Origin: Acidimicrobiia bacterium
GTDB lineage: Bacteria > Actinomycetota > Acidimicrobiia > Spongiisociales > UBA5794
NCBI GenBank assembly: GCA_029287195.1
Contig: JARFRN010000127.1
Span: forward strand, 1-33,036
Direction: 5' to 3'
Length of the DNA: 33,036 nucleotides
How positions within the stretch are numbered: the first letter of the stretch is position 1; every line of letters begins with the position of its first letter. The position numbers were made by a program, and so were the translations under genes. Positions 8,973 through 17,708 of the stretch are shown piece after piece. A model generated the notes under the pieces. The model searched no databases and was not told the DNA's origin. It saw only the letters and a program-made list of their open reading frames with translations.

Positions 8973-11612
8973 TCAATGCTCGCAGTCCGCAAGTGTCTTG
9001 CCGGTCACGGCATCGACGCGGAGCGGGACGCTGAGTTCGACGATTCCCTCCATCACCGACCTCGTTAGTTCGCCGACCGCTCCCAGCTCTTCGGTCGGCA
9101 CCTCTAGAACCAGCTCGTCATGGATCTGTAGCAACATCTCGGCATGCAGTCCAGATTCCCGCAGCCGGCCTTCGAGAATCACCATGGCCTTTTTGATGAT
9201 GTCGGCGGCAGACCCCTGGATCGGAGCGTTGAGCGCCATCCTCTCCCCCGACTGGCGCGTCCGGAAATTGCCGCTGGCCAGCTCCGGTAGGTATCGCCTT
9301 CGACCGAGCAACGTAGTCGTGTAGCCCGACTCCCGTGCCGCTGCAACGATCCCCTGCATGAAATCTCGAACGTCAGGGAAGCGGTCGAAGTAGACGTCGA
9401 TGTGAGCCTGGGCCTCCTCTCGAGATATCTCGAGCCGCTGCGCCAACCCGTAGGCTTCCATCCCGTAGAGAAGCCCGAAGTTGATCATCTTGGCGCGGCG
9501 GCGCTGGGAGGGTTCGACCTCCTCTATCGGGACCCCGTTCACGTTGGCGGCGGTAGCGGCATGAATGTCGAGATCCTGGTTGAAGGCATCAACGAGCCCC
9601 CGGTCGCCCGACATGTGAGCCAAGATTCTGAGCTCGATCTGGCTGTAATCGGCGACCAAGAACTCGCAACCGTCGTCGGCAACAAATGCGCGCCGGATCG
9701 CCCTTCCCTCCTCCGACCGAACCGGTATGTTCTGCAGATTGGGTTGTTCCTGCGAGAGCCGCCCGGTTGCCGCGGCCATTTGGTTGAAACGGCCCCGCAC
9801 CCGCCCGTCTGGCCCGATCAAGGGCAGCAGCGCGTCCACATATGTAGAGCGGAGTTTCTCCAACTCGCGAAAGGTCAGCAGGTCATCGACGATCGGATGT
9901 TCGTCCCGCAGCTTGGCCAGAACCGAAGCATCCGTCGATGGTGCTCCCTTGGGAGTCTTCTTGAGAATGGGAAGTTCGAGCCTGTCATAGAGTATCTCAC
10001 GCAATTGCAGCGTCGAGTTGACGTTGAAAGGCCCTCCGGCAGCCGCGTGGATTGCAGCCTCGAGTTTGCCGAGACGGCTCCGCAATTCGTCGCCGAAGTC
10101 CTCGAGGAACTTCCGATCGACGCCGATGCCGGTCTGCTCCATCCTCGCCAGGATCGGTACGAGTGGCAGCTCGATGGACTGGAAGAGCTCGAGCTCCCCG
10201 CGGGCCTCCAGCTGAGTTCGCAGCGAATCCACCAGAGCTCGAACCGCGACCGCCCGGCGACCCAGCCCGTCTAGATCGGGACCCGTCGAGCCAGCGAAGT
10301 CGAACGATCCCTGGATGTCCCCGTGATCCGCCTCCTCGGTAGCCGCCACCGAGATCCCCAACTCACGGTAGGCCAAATCCTCCAGTTCTGGCGTGCGCTG
10401 GCCCGGATTGATCAGATAAGCGGCCAGGGCAGTATCGAAGTGCAGAGGAGGCGGTTCCAGATCGGCCTCTAGGAAAGCCCGAAGCAGGGCCTTGGCGTCA
10501 TGAGCCACGACGCCCTCTCCGGTGTGCATAGCACCCGCAAGTGCACCGAGATGTCGCTCCGGCACAAACACCGCCTGCTCATTAGAAACCGCGGTTATCA
10601 CCCCTTGGAGGCCGCCACTGTCCCAGACAGGCTCGATTGCGATAACACCGCTCACCGCTGCGCGAGCGGCCTCTGGAGAAGACACGGTCGTGACCTCGAC
10701 GTCTTGCGCCGTGGCTGCCTCGGAGTGATAGCCACCCAGGTCGGTGAGACGATCCCACACATCGCGGAACGCCAACCCTTCGAACACGGCCCTTACCTCA
10801 TCTCGCTCCCACTCCTGGAGAAGAAAAGAGTCGAGGTCGACTCCTTCGGGAGCCTCGGCCACCGGCACGTCGGAGTACATCTCCATCAGCTCCCGGTTGA
10901 GAAAAACCTGTTCGCGATGCGTTTCGAGGTTCTCCCGCAACCTGGGCGTCTGTTCGTCGAGGTGGGCGTATATGCCATCGAGGCTTCCGTACTCGGTGAT
11001 GAGACGGGAAGCGGTCTTCTCCCCGACTCCGGGTACGCCGGGCAGGTTGTCGGACGTATCGCCGCGCAATGCGGCGTAGTCGCGGTATTGCTGAGGTGTT
11101 ATGCCGTATTTCTCCGTGATCCACCGCGGTGACGCCGTCACAACGTCGGATATGCCGCGCCGGGTGTAGAGAACAGTTACATCCTTGCCCACCAGCTGGA
11201 AACTGTCGCGGTCTCCTGTGACCACGAATACCTGCCACGACTCGGCGAGCGCCTTCGCGGTGACGGTGGCGATGACGTCGTCTGCCTCATACCCCGGTGA
11301 TGTCAGCTGGCGTATGCGAAGCACATCGAGCACTTCACGAATCAGCGGTAGCTGGCTGGCGAAGATGTCCGGCGGCGCATCGCGTTGCGCCTTGTACTCG
11401 GGATACTTCTCCTTGCGTAGGTTGGGCCCACGCACATCCCACGCCACTGCGATTGCGTCTGGCTGCTCTTCGCGCAACAACCTGATCAACATGTTGGTGA
11501 ACCCGAGGACGGCGTTGGTTACCTGGCCGGCGGGCGTCGCCAGATCGGAGGGAAGGGCATAGAAAGCGCGGTAGGCAAGTGAATGTCCGTCGAGCAGGGC
11601 GAGCTTTGGCAT
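8973..11612 (-). CDS. polA: DNA polymerase I
   Basis: DNA polymerase I fills gaps in repair and Okazaki fragment processing. The 879-residue product has an N-terminal 5'-nuclease domain (LLDGHSLAYRAF at 5-16, YEADD, TGDRDSFQL, GVPGVGEKTA), a middle domain, and a family A polymerase domain. Motif A, DYSQIELRI, is at 655-663; motif B, KMINFGLLYG, at 708-717; motif C, HDELV, at 831-835. In the middle domain the 3'-5' exonuclease motif I reads IAIEPVWDS instead of a DxE, and motifs II and III are not recognisable, so proofreading is probably absent, as known for several actinobacterial enzymes. I chose the ATG at 11612 by homology (MPKLALLDGHS) and because a -10 box lies directly in front of it. 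Confidence 0.96.
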   Translation of the reverse strand: MPKLALLDGHSLAYRAFYALPSDLATPAGQVTNAVLGFTNMLIRLLREEQPDAIAVAWDVRGPNLRKEKYPEYKAQRDAPPDIFASQLPLIREVLDVLRIRQLTSPGYEADDVIATVTAKALAESWQVFVVTGDRDSFQLVGKDVTVLYTRRGISDVVTASPRWITEKYGITPQQYRDYAALRGDTSDNLPGVPGVGEKTASRLITEYGSLDGIYAHLDEQTPRLRENLETHREQVFLNRELMEMYSDVPVAEAPEGVDLDSFLLQEWERDEVRAVFEGLAFRDVWDRLTDLGGYHSEAATAQDVEVTTVSSPEAARAAVSGVIAIEPVWDSGGLQGVITAVSNEQAVFVPERHLGALAGAMHTGEGVVAHDAKALLRAFLEADLEPPPLHFDTALAAYLINPGQRTPELEDLAYRELGISVAATEEADHGDIQGSFDFAGSTGPDLDGLGRRAVAVRALVDSLRTQLEARGELELFQSIELPLVPILARMEQTGIGVDRKFLEDFGDELRSRLGKLEAAIHAAAGGPFNVNSTLQLREILYDRLELPILKKTPKGAPSTDASVLAKLRDEHPIVDDLLTFRELEKLRSTYVDALLPLIGPDGRVRGRFNQMAAATGRLSQEQPNLQNIPVRSEEGRAIRRAFVADDGCEFLVADYSQIELRILAHMSGDRGLVDAFNQDLDIHAATAANVNGVPIEEVEPSQRRRAKMINFGLLYGMEAYGLAQRLEISREEAQAHIDVYFDRFPDVRDFMQGIVAAARESGYTTTLLGRRRYLPELASGNFRTRQSGERMALNAPIQGSAADIIKKAMVILEGRLRESGLHAEMLLQIHDELVLEVPTEELGAVGELTRSVMEGIVELSVPLRVDAVTGKTLADCEH

Positions 11613-11618
11613 GCCCCG

Positions 11619-11624
11619 ATCGTA
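11619..11624 (-). promoter_or_regulatory. polA -10 box, leaderless arrangement
   Basis: TACGAT on the minus strand ends exactly 6 nt before the polA ATG at 11612, which would place transcription start at or next to the A of ATG. No ribosome-binding site precedes this ATG and no clear -35 box is visible. Confidence 0.5.
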
Positions 11625-11653
11625 ACGCGCCGCAGCGAAATCGTTCTCGGCAG

Positions 11654-12447
11654 CTACTTGACCAGAGCCACCGGATTGCCCTCGATCCGTGCCGACCATG
11701 TGGTGGTGTCATTGGCCCCACCCGGATAGCTGACCTCGATGGTCCACCAGCAGTCTGTGGTGCAGGTGTACCCAGAATCGATCTGGATGCGAATCTGCAT
11801 GTGATGATCGTTGAATGATGTCGAGTAGTTGACATCGCAAGGTGCCGGCGGACCCGAGCGGCCATCTGTAGCGCTCCATGTGCACAGCGGTAGCGAACCG
11901 TCGGGCATGTAGATCTCGACTCCGTTGTTGCCCGAATCCGGGTCCCACAGCTCGATGACTAGCTCCTTGCCGGCGTGCACCGGATAGACCTCAGCGAGGT
12001 TGAACGTGGATGTATCGCCATCGGAGTTCACGTAGACAGCCATGTCGCCCAGTCCGTAGAACCGCGGCTGGTCGACACCACTCACCGATCAGCGGAGTGA
12101 GAACCGGTTCAATCCGCGGTGATCGCTTCCCCCGGGGTCATCGATCACCACACGCAACGGGTACACGCCGGCATCTGCCGTTCCCAGGCTGCAGACTGAG
12201 TCCCACAGGCTGGCAACATCGCCGGCAAGGCCCTCCTCGACGTCTTCCCACGTGAAGAAACCGTCGGGTGATCCGCCGGCCGGAGATCGTCGTCGGGATC
12301 TGCGATCCAGTCGTCGCCACCGCGGGAGCCCACGTCACCATCGCCATCGAAATCGGCAAAGGTATCTTGCGGCGGCATGGCCACGTGGCATAACACGCAT
12401 TGTCCGCGGTTGCCCGGCTTCTGTCGACATGCTTGGTCGCCGGAATG
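11654..12447 (-). pseudogene. Remnant of a TadG-like extracellular/pilus protein
   Basis: Two coding-like pieces in different frames lie end to end. The first (from about 12447 to about 12280) reads CVLCHVAMPPQ, then a Ca-binding-looking DFDGDGDVGSRGGDDW. After a one-base frame change near 12275-12290 the second reads DGFFTWEDVEEGLAGDVASLWDSV (abridged), runs through PLRVVIDDPGGSDHRGLNRFSLR, meets an in-frame TGA at 12089-12091, and continues as a 143-codon open stretch from GTG 12085 to 11654. This last part (LAEVYPVHAGKELVIELWDPD, then CWW and ANDTTTWSARIEGNPVALVK) resembles the C-terminal region I recall from actinobacterial TadG-like proteins. The N-terminal part is missing. Sequencing error could produce the same picture, so the pseudogene status is probable rather than certain. 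Confidence 0.55.
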
Positions 12448-12449
12448 AC

Positions 12450-12734
12450 CTAGTCATGTAGCTTGGCGAGCAGGCGCTGTCTCTTCGCTTCGAGACGCTC
12501 CCGCTGGGAGCGTAGATTGCTGAGGTGACGCTCAAACCGATCGACATCACCGGCCGTCTCCCGAGCGTCGGCTCGGTCCAGCGGATTGCCCGAGACCGCA
12601 GCGTCCCGCTGGGCGTCATCGTTCAGATGCTGGTGATAGATCAACTCCTCGTGGGCGAGACGCTCCGCCTCTTGGAGCGCCTTGATCTCGTCACCGATCT
12701 GAAACAGCTTTCGCTCACTTCGCTTCATGCGCAC
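12450..12734 (-). CDS. Small coiled-coil hypothetical protein
   Basis: A 94-residue, highly charged protein of unknown function. The heptad-like content of Leu, Glu, Arg and Lys (IKALQEAERLAHEELIYHQ near 18-36 and FERHLSNLRSQRERLEAKRQ near 67-86) suggests two helices forming a coiled-coil hairpin. There is no signal peptide or membrane segment. The frame opens with GTG at 12734 and has an ATG at 12728; a TAGACT box lies 9 nt before the ATG, so the ATG may be the true start of a nearly leaderless message. It is divergent from the tRNA-Leu gene and followed by the TadG-like remnant. I do not recognise a family. Confidence 0.6.
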   Translation of the reverse strand: MRMKRSERKLFQIGDEIKALQEAERLAHEELIYHQHLNDDAQRDAAVSGNPLDRADARETAGDVDRFERHLSNLRSQRERLEAKRQRLLAKLHD

Positions 12735-12757
12735 CGGAGTCTACGATGCCCTTTCCC

Positions 12758-12763
12758 TAAGAT
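12758..12763 (+). promoter_or_regulatory. Candidate -10 box of tRNA-Leu
   Basis: TAAGAT lies 9 nt before the first base of the mature tRNA, a suitable place for a -10 element. No clear -35 box is seen. Confidence 0.35.
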
Positions 12764-12772
12764 GGGGAGAAG

Positions 12773-12855
12773 GCCGGGATGGCGAAATGGAAGACGCGAC
12801 GGACTCAAAATCCGTTGGGCGAAAGCCCGTGGGGGTTCGAGTCCCCCTCCCGGTA
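12773..12855 (+). tRNA. tRNA-Leu (anticodon CAA)
   Basis: The sequence folds as a class II tRNA of 83 nt. The acceptor stem is GCCGGGA with TCCCGGT (first pair G-U), and the discriminator base is A at 12855. The anticodon stem ACGGA/TCCGT holds the loop CTCAAAA, giving anticodon CAA for the UUG leucine codon. A long variable arm (TGGGCGAAAGCCCG) and a T stem GGGGG/CCCCC with loop TTCGAGT follow. No CCA is encoded. A fragment of the 3' end is repeated downstream. Confidence 0.95.
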
Positions 12856-12973
12856 CGAACCCTAGCCGACAACACCAGCACCCCTCAGGTTGCGGCTCGC
12901 CTACTGCAAGCCAAAACGCACTCCGCCCTGAGCACCGAACGCGGGGCATGTTCGAGTCCCCCACCCGTACAAC
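12835..12973 (+). repeat. Imperfect direct repeat of the tRNA-Leu 3' end
   Basis: The tRNA T-loop to 3' end (12835-12860) and 12950-12973 share GTTCGAGTCCCCC, one mismatched base, then CCCG and TACRAAC-like ends with one gap. The second copy has no upstream tRNA body that I can fold. It looks like an att-type scar or a tRNA fragment. The rest of 12856-13013 contains no gene that I can support. Confidence 0.55.
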
Positions 12974-13013
12974 TCGTGTCAGAGTTCAACTGCCTTGCCA
13001 TCCACAACAGCCA

Positions 13014-13406
13014 TCACATGCTGACACGGAAGCGTCCGGCGTAGCGAGTGACCCATAGGCATAGTCGATCATCGGGTACCGGACCGCTGTGGGACGTCAG
13101 ATCGCGGATCGTCAAATGCGAGCCTGCCACATAGGTTCCTGCAAGAAAGCCGATTGAACCCGCCGCCCCGACCAAGAGCACCAAGAAGAGGATGAGGTCC
13201 CGGGGCGGTGCCAAGCTCGGCACGAAGGCAAACGCCGTCAGCGTGATGATGAGCCGACCCCGGCGCCGGCGGCGAGCCACGGCAACACGACCTGCGGCGT
13301 CCAGCAATTCGGCCGCGCGCTTGCACTCTGTCAGGGTGCGAGTCTCGGCAAGGAGCATCGACTCCACCCGTACCGCCACAGACTTCGGCTCGTTCTTGAC
13401 CAGCAC
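13014..13406 (-). CDS. Small membrane protein of unknown function
   Basis: A 130-residue protein. An N-terminal charged region (ECKRAAELLDAAGRVAVARRRRRG) is followed by two hydrophobic segments, about residues 52-65 and 70-92, then a short polar tail. This suggests a small two-span membrane protein with an inside-positive N-terminus. The GTG at 13406 is the first start codon in frame, and a GGAG lies about 12 nt upstream. A competing frame (13069-13416) gives a Gly/Arg-rich shadow without membrane character. No family is recognised. It is followed downstream only by the tRNA region. Confidence 0.5.
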   Translation of the reverse strand: MLVKNEPKSVAVRVESMLLAETRTLTECKRAAELLDAAGRVAVARRRRRGRLIITLTAFAFVPSLAPPRDLILFLVLLVGAAGSIGFLAGTYVAGSHLTIRDLTSHSGPVPDDRLCLWVTRYAGRFRVSM

Positions 13407-13543
13407 CCAATGACAAGGCTCCAGAAGCTCGATCCGTAGCCGTTAGATACCCACCCGTTGCTCTCTTGTCTCCACGCCGGCATCCCGCCCAACGTATCAG
13501 AATGCTTCACCCATGGGCTCGGAAAAGAGATCGACCCACTTAG

Positions 13544-14074
13544 TCATGTCGGCACGAACGGCCAGGGCGATGCGCCGCTCTCACCCGCTCGGAGCGTCGC
13601 TACGATCTCAGCCGCCCAAGCCTCGATCTCGCCCCAGTCGCGGAAATCGCCACCCTCGGCGCGCACTGCACGGATGATCGCCTTTTCAGCGAAAGTCAAC
13701 TTGTCCCGATCTAGTGCACCGGCGAACACTCGATGATCGGCGGCTTTCGTCATCTGGATGATGCCGTCGACGTTGACGGCCTCATCATCTTGTGGCTTGA
13801 GCGGATCTCCCAGCGGGCCACTGGAAAACAACCAGACCGGCATCTCCGCCAGCGCCGCCTCGTTGCGATCAACCAGCGCCCGGGCCGCCTTCAGCCAGTG
13901 GCCTGCATACACCCCGCTACCAATCACAGCCGCCGCATACGGGTCCACCGTGGTCACCTCAGCCGCATCAACGACCGCGACCTCCAGCCCGGCCTGCTCG
14001 AGCGTCCGCCCGATAGCGTCTGCAATTTCCGCCGTTGCGCCGTGCTTCGATGCAACTGCGACGAGAACTTTCAT
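13544..14074 (-). CDS. Flavodoxin-domain protein (HemG-like group)
   Basis: A 176-residue FMN-binding flavodoxin-fold protein. The phosphate-binding loop appears at the N-terminus (VLVAVASKHGATAEIA, about 3-18), and VIGSGVYAGHWLKAA (around 59-73) and WLFSSGPLGDP (around 88-98) are the next FMN-contact loops. This pattern is that of the menaquinone-dependent protoporphyrinogen oxidase-like flavodoxins (HemG/flavodoxin_5). The real substrate is unknown, and many actinobacterial members are only annotated as flavodoxin. The ATG at 14074 is preceded by AGAGGAG, and a TACGCT -10-like box lies further upstream. The longer open frame to 14173 has no support. Confidence 0.85.
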   Translation of the reverse strand: MKVLVAVASKHGATAEIADAIGRTLEQAGLEVAVVDAAEVTTVDPYAAAVIGSGVYAGHWLKAARALVDRNEAALAEMPVWLFSSGPLGDPLKPQDDEAVNVDGIIQMTKAADHRVFAGALDRDKLTFAEKAIIRAVRAEGGDFRDWGEIEAWAAEIVATLRAGESGASPWPFVPT

Positions 14075-14327
14075 CACGCTCCTCTTGCGTGGAGCGTAGC
14101 GGGTGCAATGGATGGCGGTTGCTCTGGGACGATCCAACAGGCGACACTTGCGGCGGCGGGGCTGTCGGCCCAACGGTGTGTGGTGCGTTCAACCGGAAAT
14201 CGGCCGACCAGCCCTACCGCCGTTGTTTGCCGTGCCGCGCTGGAAGGTTGCGGACCCGGCTCCTACGATTTTGGGGCACCGCCTCCGAGTTGGCCAGGCT
14301 CAATAGCGCACCATCCGTCATGCCTAG
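14075..14327. other. Intergenic region with no supported gene
   Basis: These 253 bp separate the flavodoxin start from the trpA stop. Only a possible flavodoxin promoter (TACGCT, minus strand, near 14090-14100) is visible. Open frames on the plus strand here lack start signals and family features. No clear terminator for the trp operon was found. Confidence 0.4.
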
Positions 14328-15131
14328 TCAATTGCGCCGCATCACCGCGGCGAAACTCTCGACCGCAGTTCGCAAGGAATCTGCCGCCGCTACGGTATCG
14401 GCTGCATCGATTACCCGGCGCACGAGCGCAGTACCAACAATCACTCCATCTGCGACCGATGCGGCGGCTTGCGCCTGCTCAGGGGTCGAGATCCCAACTC
14501 CGGCCACAACAGGAACCTCGGACTGCTGTCGCACCCGGGCGACGAGCGCGGCGATGTGTGTCGACGCCGCGGCCCGGGCACCGGTGACACCCAGGTCGGC
14601 GATGCCGTAGACAAATGGTGGCTCCGCAGCAAGCACGCGTTTCAGCCTGGCGTCGGTCGTGGTTGGGGCGACAAAGAGCACCAGCCCGAGCCCACGGCTG
14701 CGGAATGCGCCCGCGAATTCGCCGGCCTCGTCGACGGGTAGGTCGGCGATGATCACGCCGCTCCCCCCGGCGGCCGCCACTCGGTCGGCAAAGGATTCCA
14801 CGCCCATCCGCAATACCGGGTTGACGTAGGTCATCACGACGGCCGGTTTGCCGGTCGACTCAACAACGGCACGCAGGATATCGAGGCCTACCTCGACTCC
14901 CGACCCGGCCGACAGCGCCCGCTCCCCAGCAGCCTGGATGACCGGCCCGTCCATTAGAGGATCGGCGTAGGGAATCCCCACTTCGAAACCATCGGCGCCC
15001 GCCTCCGCCATTGTCGTGAAGAGACTCACAGAGTCCGCCGGGGTCGGCAGACCCGCCGTCATGTAGGGGAGCAATGCCGATCTCTTCTCGTCACGGCACC
15101 GCCGAAAGAGCTCTGCAAGCTTTTCACTCAT
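14328..15131 (-). CDS. trpA: Tryptophan synthase alpha chain
   Basis: TrpA cleaves indole-3-glycerol phosphate to indole and glyceraldehyde 3-phosphate and passes indole to TrpB. The product has 267 residues, the normal length. The catalytic pair is present: Glu50 in [11 protein letters not shown] and Asp61 in LMDGP. The phosphate-binding GVGIS and [10 protein letters not shown] segments near the C-terminus are also seen. I chose the ATG at 15131 ([12 protein letters not shown]) because it overlaps the trpB stop by 4 nt (ATGA). The open frame extends to 15935, but that part is a shadow of trpB. It is the last gene of the trpCFBA cluster. Confidence 0.96.
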   Translation of the reverse strand: MSEKLAELFRRCRDEKRSALLPYMTAGLPTPADSVSLFTTMAEAGADGFEVGIPYADPLMDGPVIQAAGERALSAGSGVEVGLDILRAVVESTGKPAVVMTYVNPVLRMGVESFADRVAAAGGSGVIIADLPVDEAGEFAGAFRSRGLGLVLFVAPTTTDARLKRVLAAEPPFVYGIADLGVTGARAAASTHIAALVARVRQQSEVPVVAGVGISTPEQAQAAASVADGVIVGTALVRRVIDAADTVAAADSLRTAVESFAAVMRRN

Positions 15132-16309
15132 GAGTGTTCCACGATCTGCTCCACGTCCTTGTCGCCGCGACCGGAGAGATTGAGCACGACGACCTTGCCC
15201 CGTAGCGATCGGGCCTCCTTGGTGATCCAGGCCAGTCCGTGTGCGGATTCGAGCGCTGGAATTATTCCTTCCGTTGATGCGAGTAGGTGAACGGCCTCCA
15301 GCGCCTCTTCGTCTGTTACCGATTCGTATCGCACCAGAGCGGCGTCTTTGAAGTAAGCGTGCTCTGGTCCGACCCCCGGATAGTCCAAGCCGGCGGAGAT
15401 CGAGTGGGCCTCGAGAATCTGCCCTTGATCGTCCTGGAGTAGATAGGTCATCGAACCGTGAATCACCCCCGGAGAGCCGGCGACCAGCGAAGCTCCATGC
15501 TGACCGGAATCCAAGCCGTATCCGGCAGCTTCGATTCCGACGAGGTCGATGTCGGATCCCACATAGGGGTAGAAGATGCCCATCGCATTTGAACCACCGC
15601 CCACACACGCAACGATCACATCCGGCTTGGGGTGCTCGGGGGCCGAACCGTCCATCTGAGTCTGCAATTCTTCTCCGATTACCTTCTGCAACTCCCGCAC
15701 CATCCACGGGAACGGGTGAGGCCCAACAACGGATCCAATGATGTAATGGGTCCCATCGACAGTTGCCACCCAATCGCGCATGGCTGCGGATACCGCATCC
15801 TTCAACGTGCCCGCCCCCGAGGTCACGGGCCGCACCTCTGTGCCGAGCATTCGCATCCGATGCACATTGAGTGCCTGCCGCTCGATGTCCTTCTCTCCCA
15901 TGTACACAACACATTCCTGACCGAGAAGAGCGCACGCAGTCGCAGTGGCAACACCATGCTGACCGGCTCCGGTTTCTGCGATGACTCGTGACTTGCCCAT
16001 ACGCTTGGTGAGCAGGGCCTGGCCCATCGTGTTATTGATCTTGTGTGCCCCCGTATGGGCCAGATCTTCGCGCTTGAGGTAGAGCTCGATCCCGTATTGC
16101 GCGGACAGCCGGGCGGCACGGTAGACGGGGGTGGGCCTACCCACGAAGTCACGCAGCAGGGAATCCAACTCGGCGTGGAAACTCGGATCGGCCCATGCCT
16201 TGGTGAACTCGGCTTCGAGCTCTTCGAGCGCCGGCATCAATGTTTCCGGAGCAAACTGCCCGCCGAACTGAGCGAACCGTCCTTGTGTGTCTGGTCTATC
16301 GAGTCTCAC
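15128..16309 (-). CDS. trpB: Tryptophan synthase beta chain
   Basis: TrpB is the PLP enzyme that joins indole and serine to make tryptophan. The 393-residue product carries the PLP lysine Lys90 in HTGAHKINN, the phosphate-binding GGGSNAMG loop, and the N-terminal [20 protein letters not shown] region typical of TrpB1. The start is GTG at 16309, overlapping the trpF stop by 4 nt (GTGA). All catalytic landmarks look intact. Confidence 0.97.
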   Translation of the reverse strand: MRLDRPDTQGRFAQFGGQFAPETLMPALEELEAEFTKAWADPSFHAELDSLLRDFVGRPTPVYRAARLSAQYGIELYLKREDLAHTGAHKINNTMGQALLTKRMGKSRVIAETGAGQHGVATATACALLGQECVVYMGEKDIERQALNVHRMRMLGTEVRPVTSGAGTLKDAVSAAMRDWVATVDGTHYIIGSVVGPHPFPWMVRELQKVIGEELQTQMDGSAPEHPKPDVIVACVGGGSNAMGIFYPYVGSDIDLVGIEAAGYGLDSGQHGASLVAGSPGVIHGSMTYLLQDDQGQILEAHSISAGLDYPGVGPEHAYFKDAALVRYESVTDEEALEAVHLLASTEGIIPALESAHGLAWITKEARSLRGKVVVLNLSGRGDKDVEQIVEHS

Positions 16310-16902
16310 GTTTGCTTTGCCTTCTGTATGAAGGCCGCAACCATACCCGGATCCTTATGCCCCGGAGCCCGCTCGAGACGACTCGAGGCGTCTACCCCCC
16401 ATGGAGCGATCGTCGCCACTGCCGCAGCTACGTTGTCCGGGCCGAGTCCTCCGGCCATAACGAAGCGCCCGCTCAGCGATTTCGCGATTTCCCAATCGAA
16501 CACCCGCCCGGTGCCGCCCAGCGCCCTATCCGACTGCGTATCGAGCAGCGGGATACCCGGGATGACAGAGAAATCGAGACCAAGCGCGGCTCGCTGCGGG
16601 TTCAGCACCAGATAACCACGTGCAAGCGCGGCTGCCGCCAGATCGGAGGCCAGCCGTCCGTACGGTTGCACGCCATCGATGCCGGATCCCTCGAGAAACT
16701 CGAGTGTCGGGCCGGGTTCGGCATCCATTGTGAGCAGCATGGTATGAATCGGCACTCCCTGCGCCAGAGCGGCCGCCCGCTCCAACGGTACGTAGCGAGG
16801 CGACGTCTCGATGTTGACGAAACCGATCGCATCTGCCCCGGCGTCGACCGCGACTGCCACATCCTCATGCGTCGTCAATCCGCAAACCTTCACCCAGGTC
16901 AT
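16306..16902 (-). CDS. trpF: Phosphoribosylanthranilate isomerase
   Basis: TrpF converts phosphoribosylanthranilate to CdRP by an Amadori rearrangement. The product has 198 residues, normal for the family. The catalytic Cys7 is in KVCGLT and the catalytic Asp121 is in LLDT. The (beta/alpha)8 phosphate-binding pieces [11 protein letters not shown] and GVDASSRLE close the barrel. The ATG overlaps the trpC stop by 4 nt. The separate trpF matters because many actinobacteria use the bifunctional PriA instead. Confidence 0.93.
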   Translation of the reverse strand: MTWVKVCGLTTHEDVAVAVDAGADAIGFVNIETSPRYVPLERAAALAQGVPIHTMLLTMDAEPGPTLEFLEGSGIDGVQPYGRLASDLAAAALARGYLVLNPQRAALGLDFSVIPGIPLLDTQSDRALGGTGRVFDWEIAKSLSGRFVMAGGLGPDNVAAAVATIAPWGVDASSRLERAPGHKDPGMVAAFIQKAKQT

Positions 16903-17651
16903 GTCGCCGCCGAACGCAGCCGCCGGATCAACGTGGCCGGATCCGCTGCCCGTACCAAGGCTTCACCTACGAGGACGGCGTCGTACCCGGCGGCCGCCAT
17001 TCGACTCGCTCCTTCAAGAGTCGATACGCCGCTCTCAGCAACGAGCACACTGGAAGTAGGCAATTGTGTGCTAACCCGCTCGGCTACTGCGAGATCCGTC
17101 TCGAAGGTCTGGAGGTTGCGGTTATTGATGCCTATGAGATCTGCCCCGAGATCTACTGCGATCTGCGCTTCAGACTCGTCGTGCGCCTCTACGAGCGCGG
17201 CGATACCAACTTCCCGGGCTACCGTCAGAAAGGATTCGAGTTCGGCGGTCTCCAGCGCTGCAACGATAAGAAGCACAGCATCCGCCCCGATAGCGCGCGA
17301 CTGCACTATCTGCCGCTCGTCGACGATGAAATCCTTGCGGAGGATGGGTAGATCCACTGCCGCCCGCACCGCGGCGAGATCGGCAATCGAGCCGGAGAAG
17401 TAGTCAGGCTCGGTCAACACCGAGATCGCGGCCGCACCACCGTTTACGTAGGCCACAGCCTGCGCCGCCGCATCTAGATCCATGCCCAGTGGACCTGCCG
17501 ACGGCGACCGCCGTTTGAACTCGGCGATCACCTGCAATCCCGGTCGGGTCAGCGCTTCCGCGAAATTGCACAATACCGGGCCCGAATTCGGCTGGACGAC
17601 TCCATCGATCTCTAGACGCCGCCGCGTCGCCGCGATTATCTCGTTCAGCAT
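16899..17651 (-). CDS. trpC: Indole-3-glycerol phosphate synthase
   Basis: TrpC closes the indole ring by converting CdRP to indole-3-glycerol phosphate. The 250-residue barrel shows the family motifs: VIAEFKRRSPSAG with the substrate Lys, LTEPDYFSGS, ILRKDFIVD with the catalytic Lys, GINNRNLQTF, and LVAESGVS. I chose the ATG at 17651 (MLNEIIAATRRRL), which aligns with the usual N-terminus. A GTG at 17660 would add three residues. A TACTAT box lies about 25 nt upstream, so trpCFBA may have its own promoter after the cytochrome gene. Confidence 0.95.
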   Translation of the reverse strand: MLNEIIAATRRRLEIDGVVQPNSGPVLCNFAEALTRPGLQVIAEFKRRSPSAGPLGMDLDAAAQAVAYVNGGAAAISVLTEPDYFSGSIADLAAVRAAVDLPILRKDFIVDERQIVQSRAIGADAVLLIVAALETAELESFLTVAREVGIAALVEAHDESEAQIAVDLGADLIGINNRNLQTFETDLAVAERVSTQLPTSSVLVAESGVSTLEGASRMAAAGYDAVLVGEALVRAADPATLIRRLRSAAT

Positions 17652-17676
17652 GAGCCTCACTCACTGCGAGGGCCGC

Positions 17677-17682
17677 ATAGTA
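17677..17682 (-). promoter_or_regulatory. Candidate -10 box for trpCFBA
   Basis: TACTAT on the minus strand lies in the gap between the cytochrome stop (17709) and trpC, 25 nt before the ATG. It matches TATAAT well, but no -35 box is evident. Confidence 0.4.
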
Positions 17683-17708
17683 AGGCTCCGGCGGTACTTC
17701 GGACACAC

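Noticed and set aside
12727-13044. Plus-strand open frame across the tRNA-Leu gene
   Set aside because: It is a translation of the tRNA itself (the DATDSKSVG type of artefact) with no ribosome site.
13733-14587. 284-codon plus-strand open frame over the flavodoxin and trpA genes
   Set aside because: Antisense to two clear genes, rich in Arg, Pro and His, with no family feature.
15132-15935. N-terminal extension of trpA
   Set aside because: It lies wholly inside trpB in another frame; the true ATG at 15131 overlaps the trpB stop.
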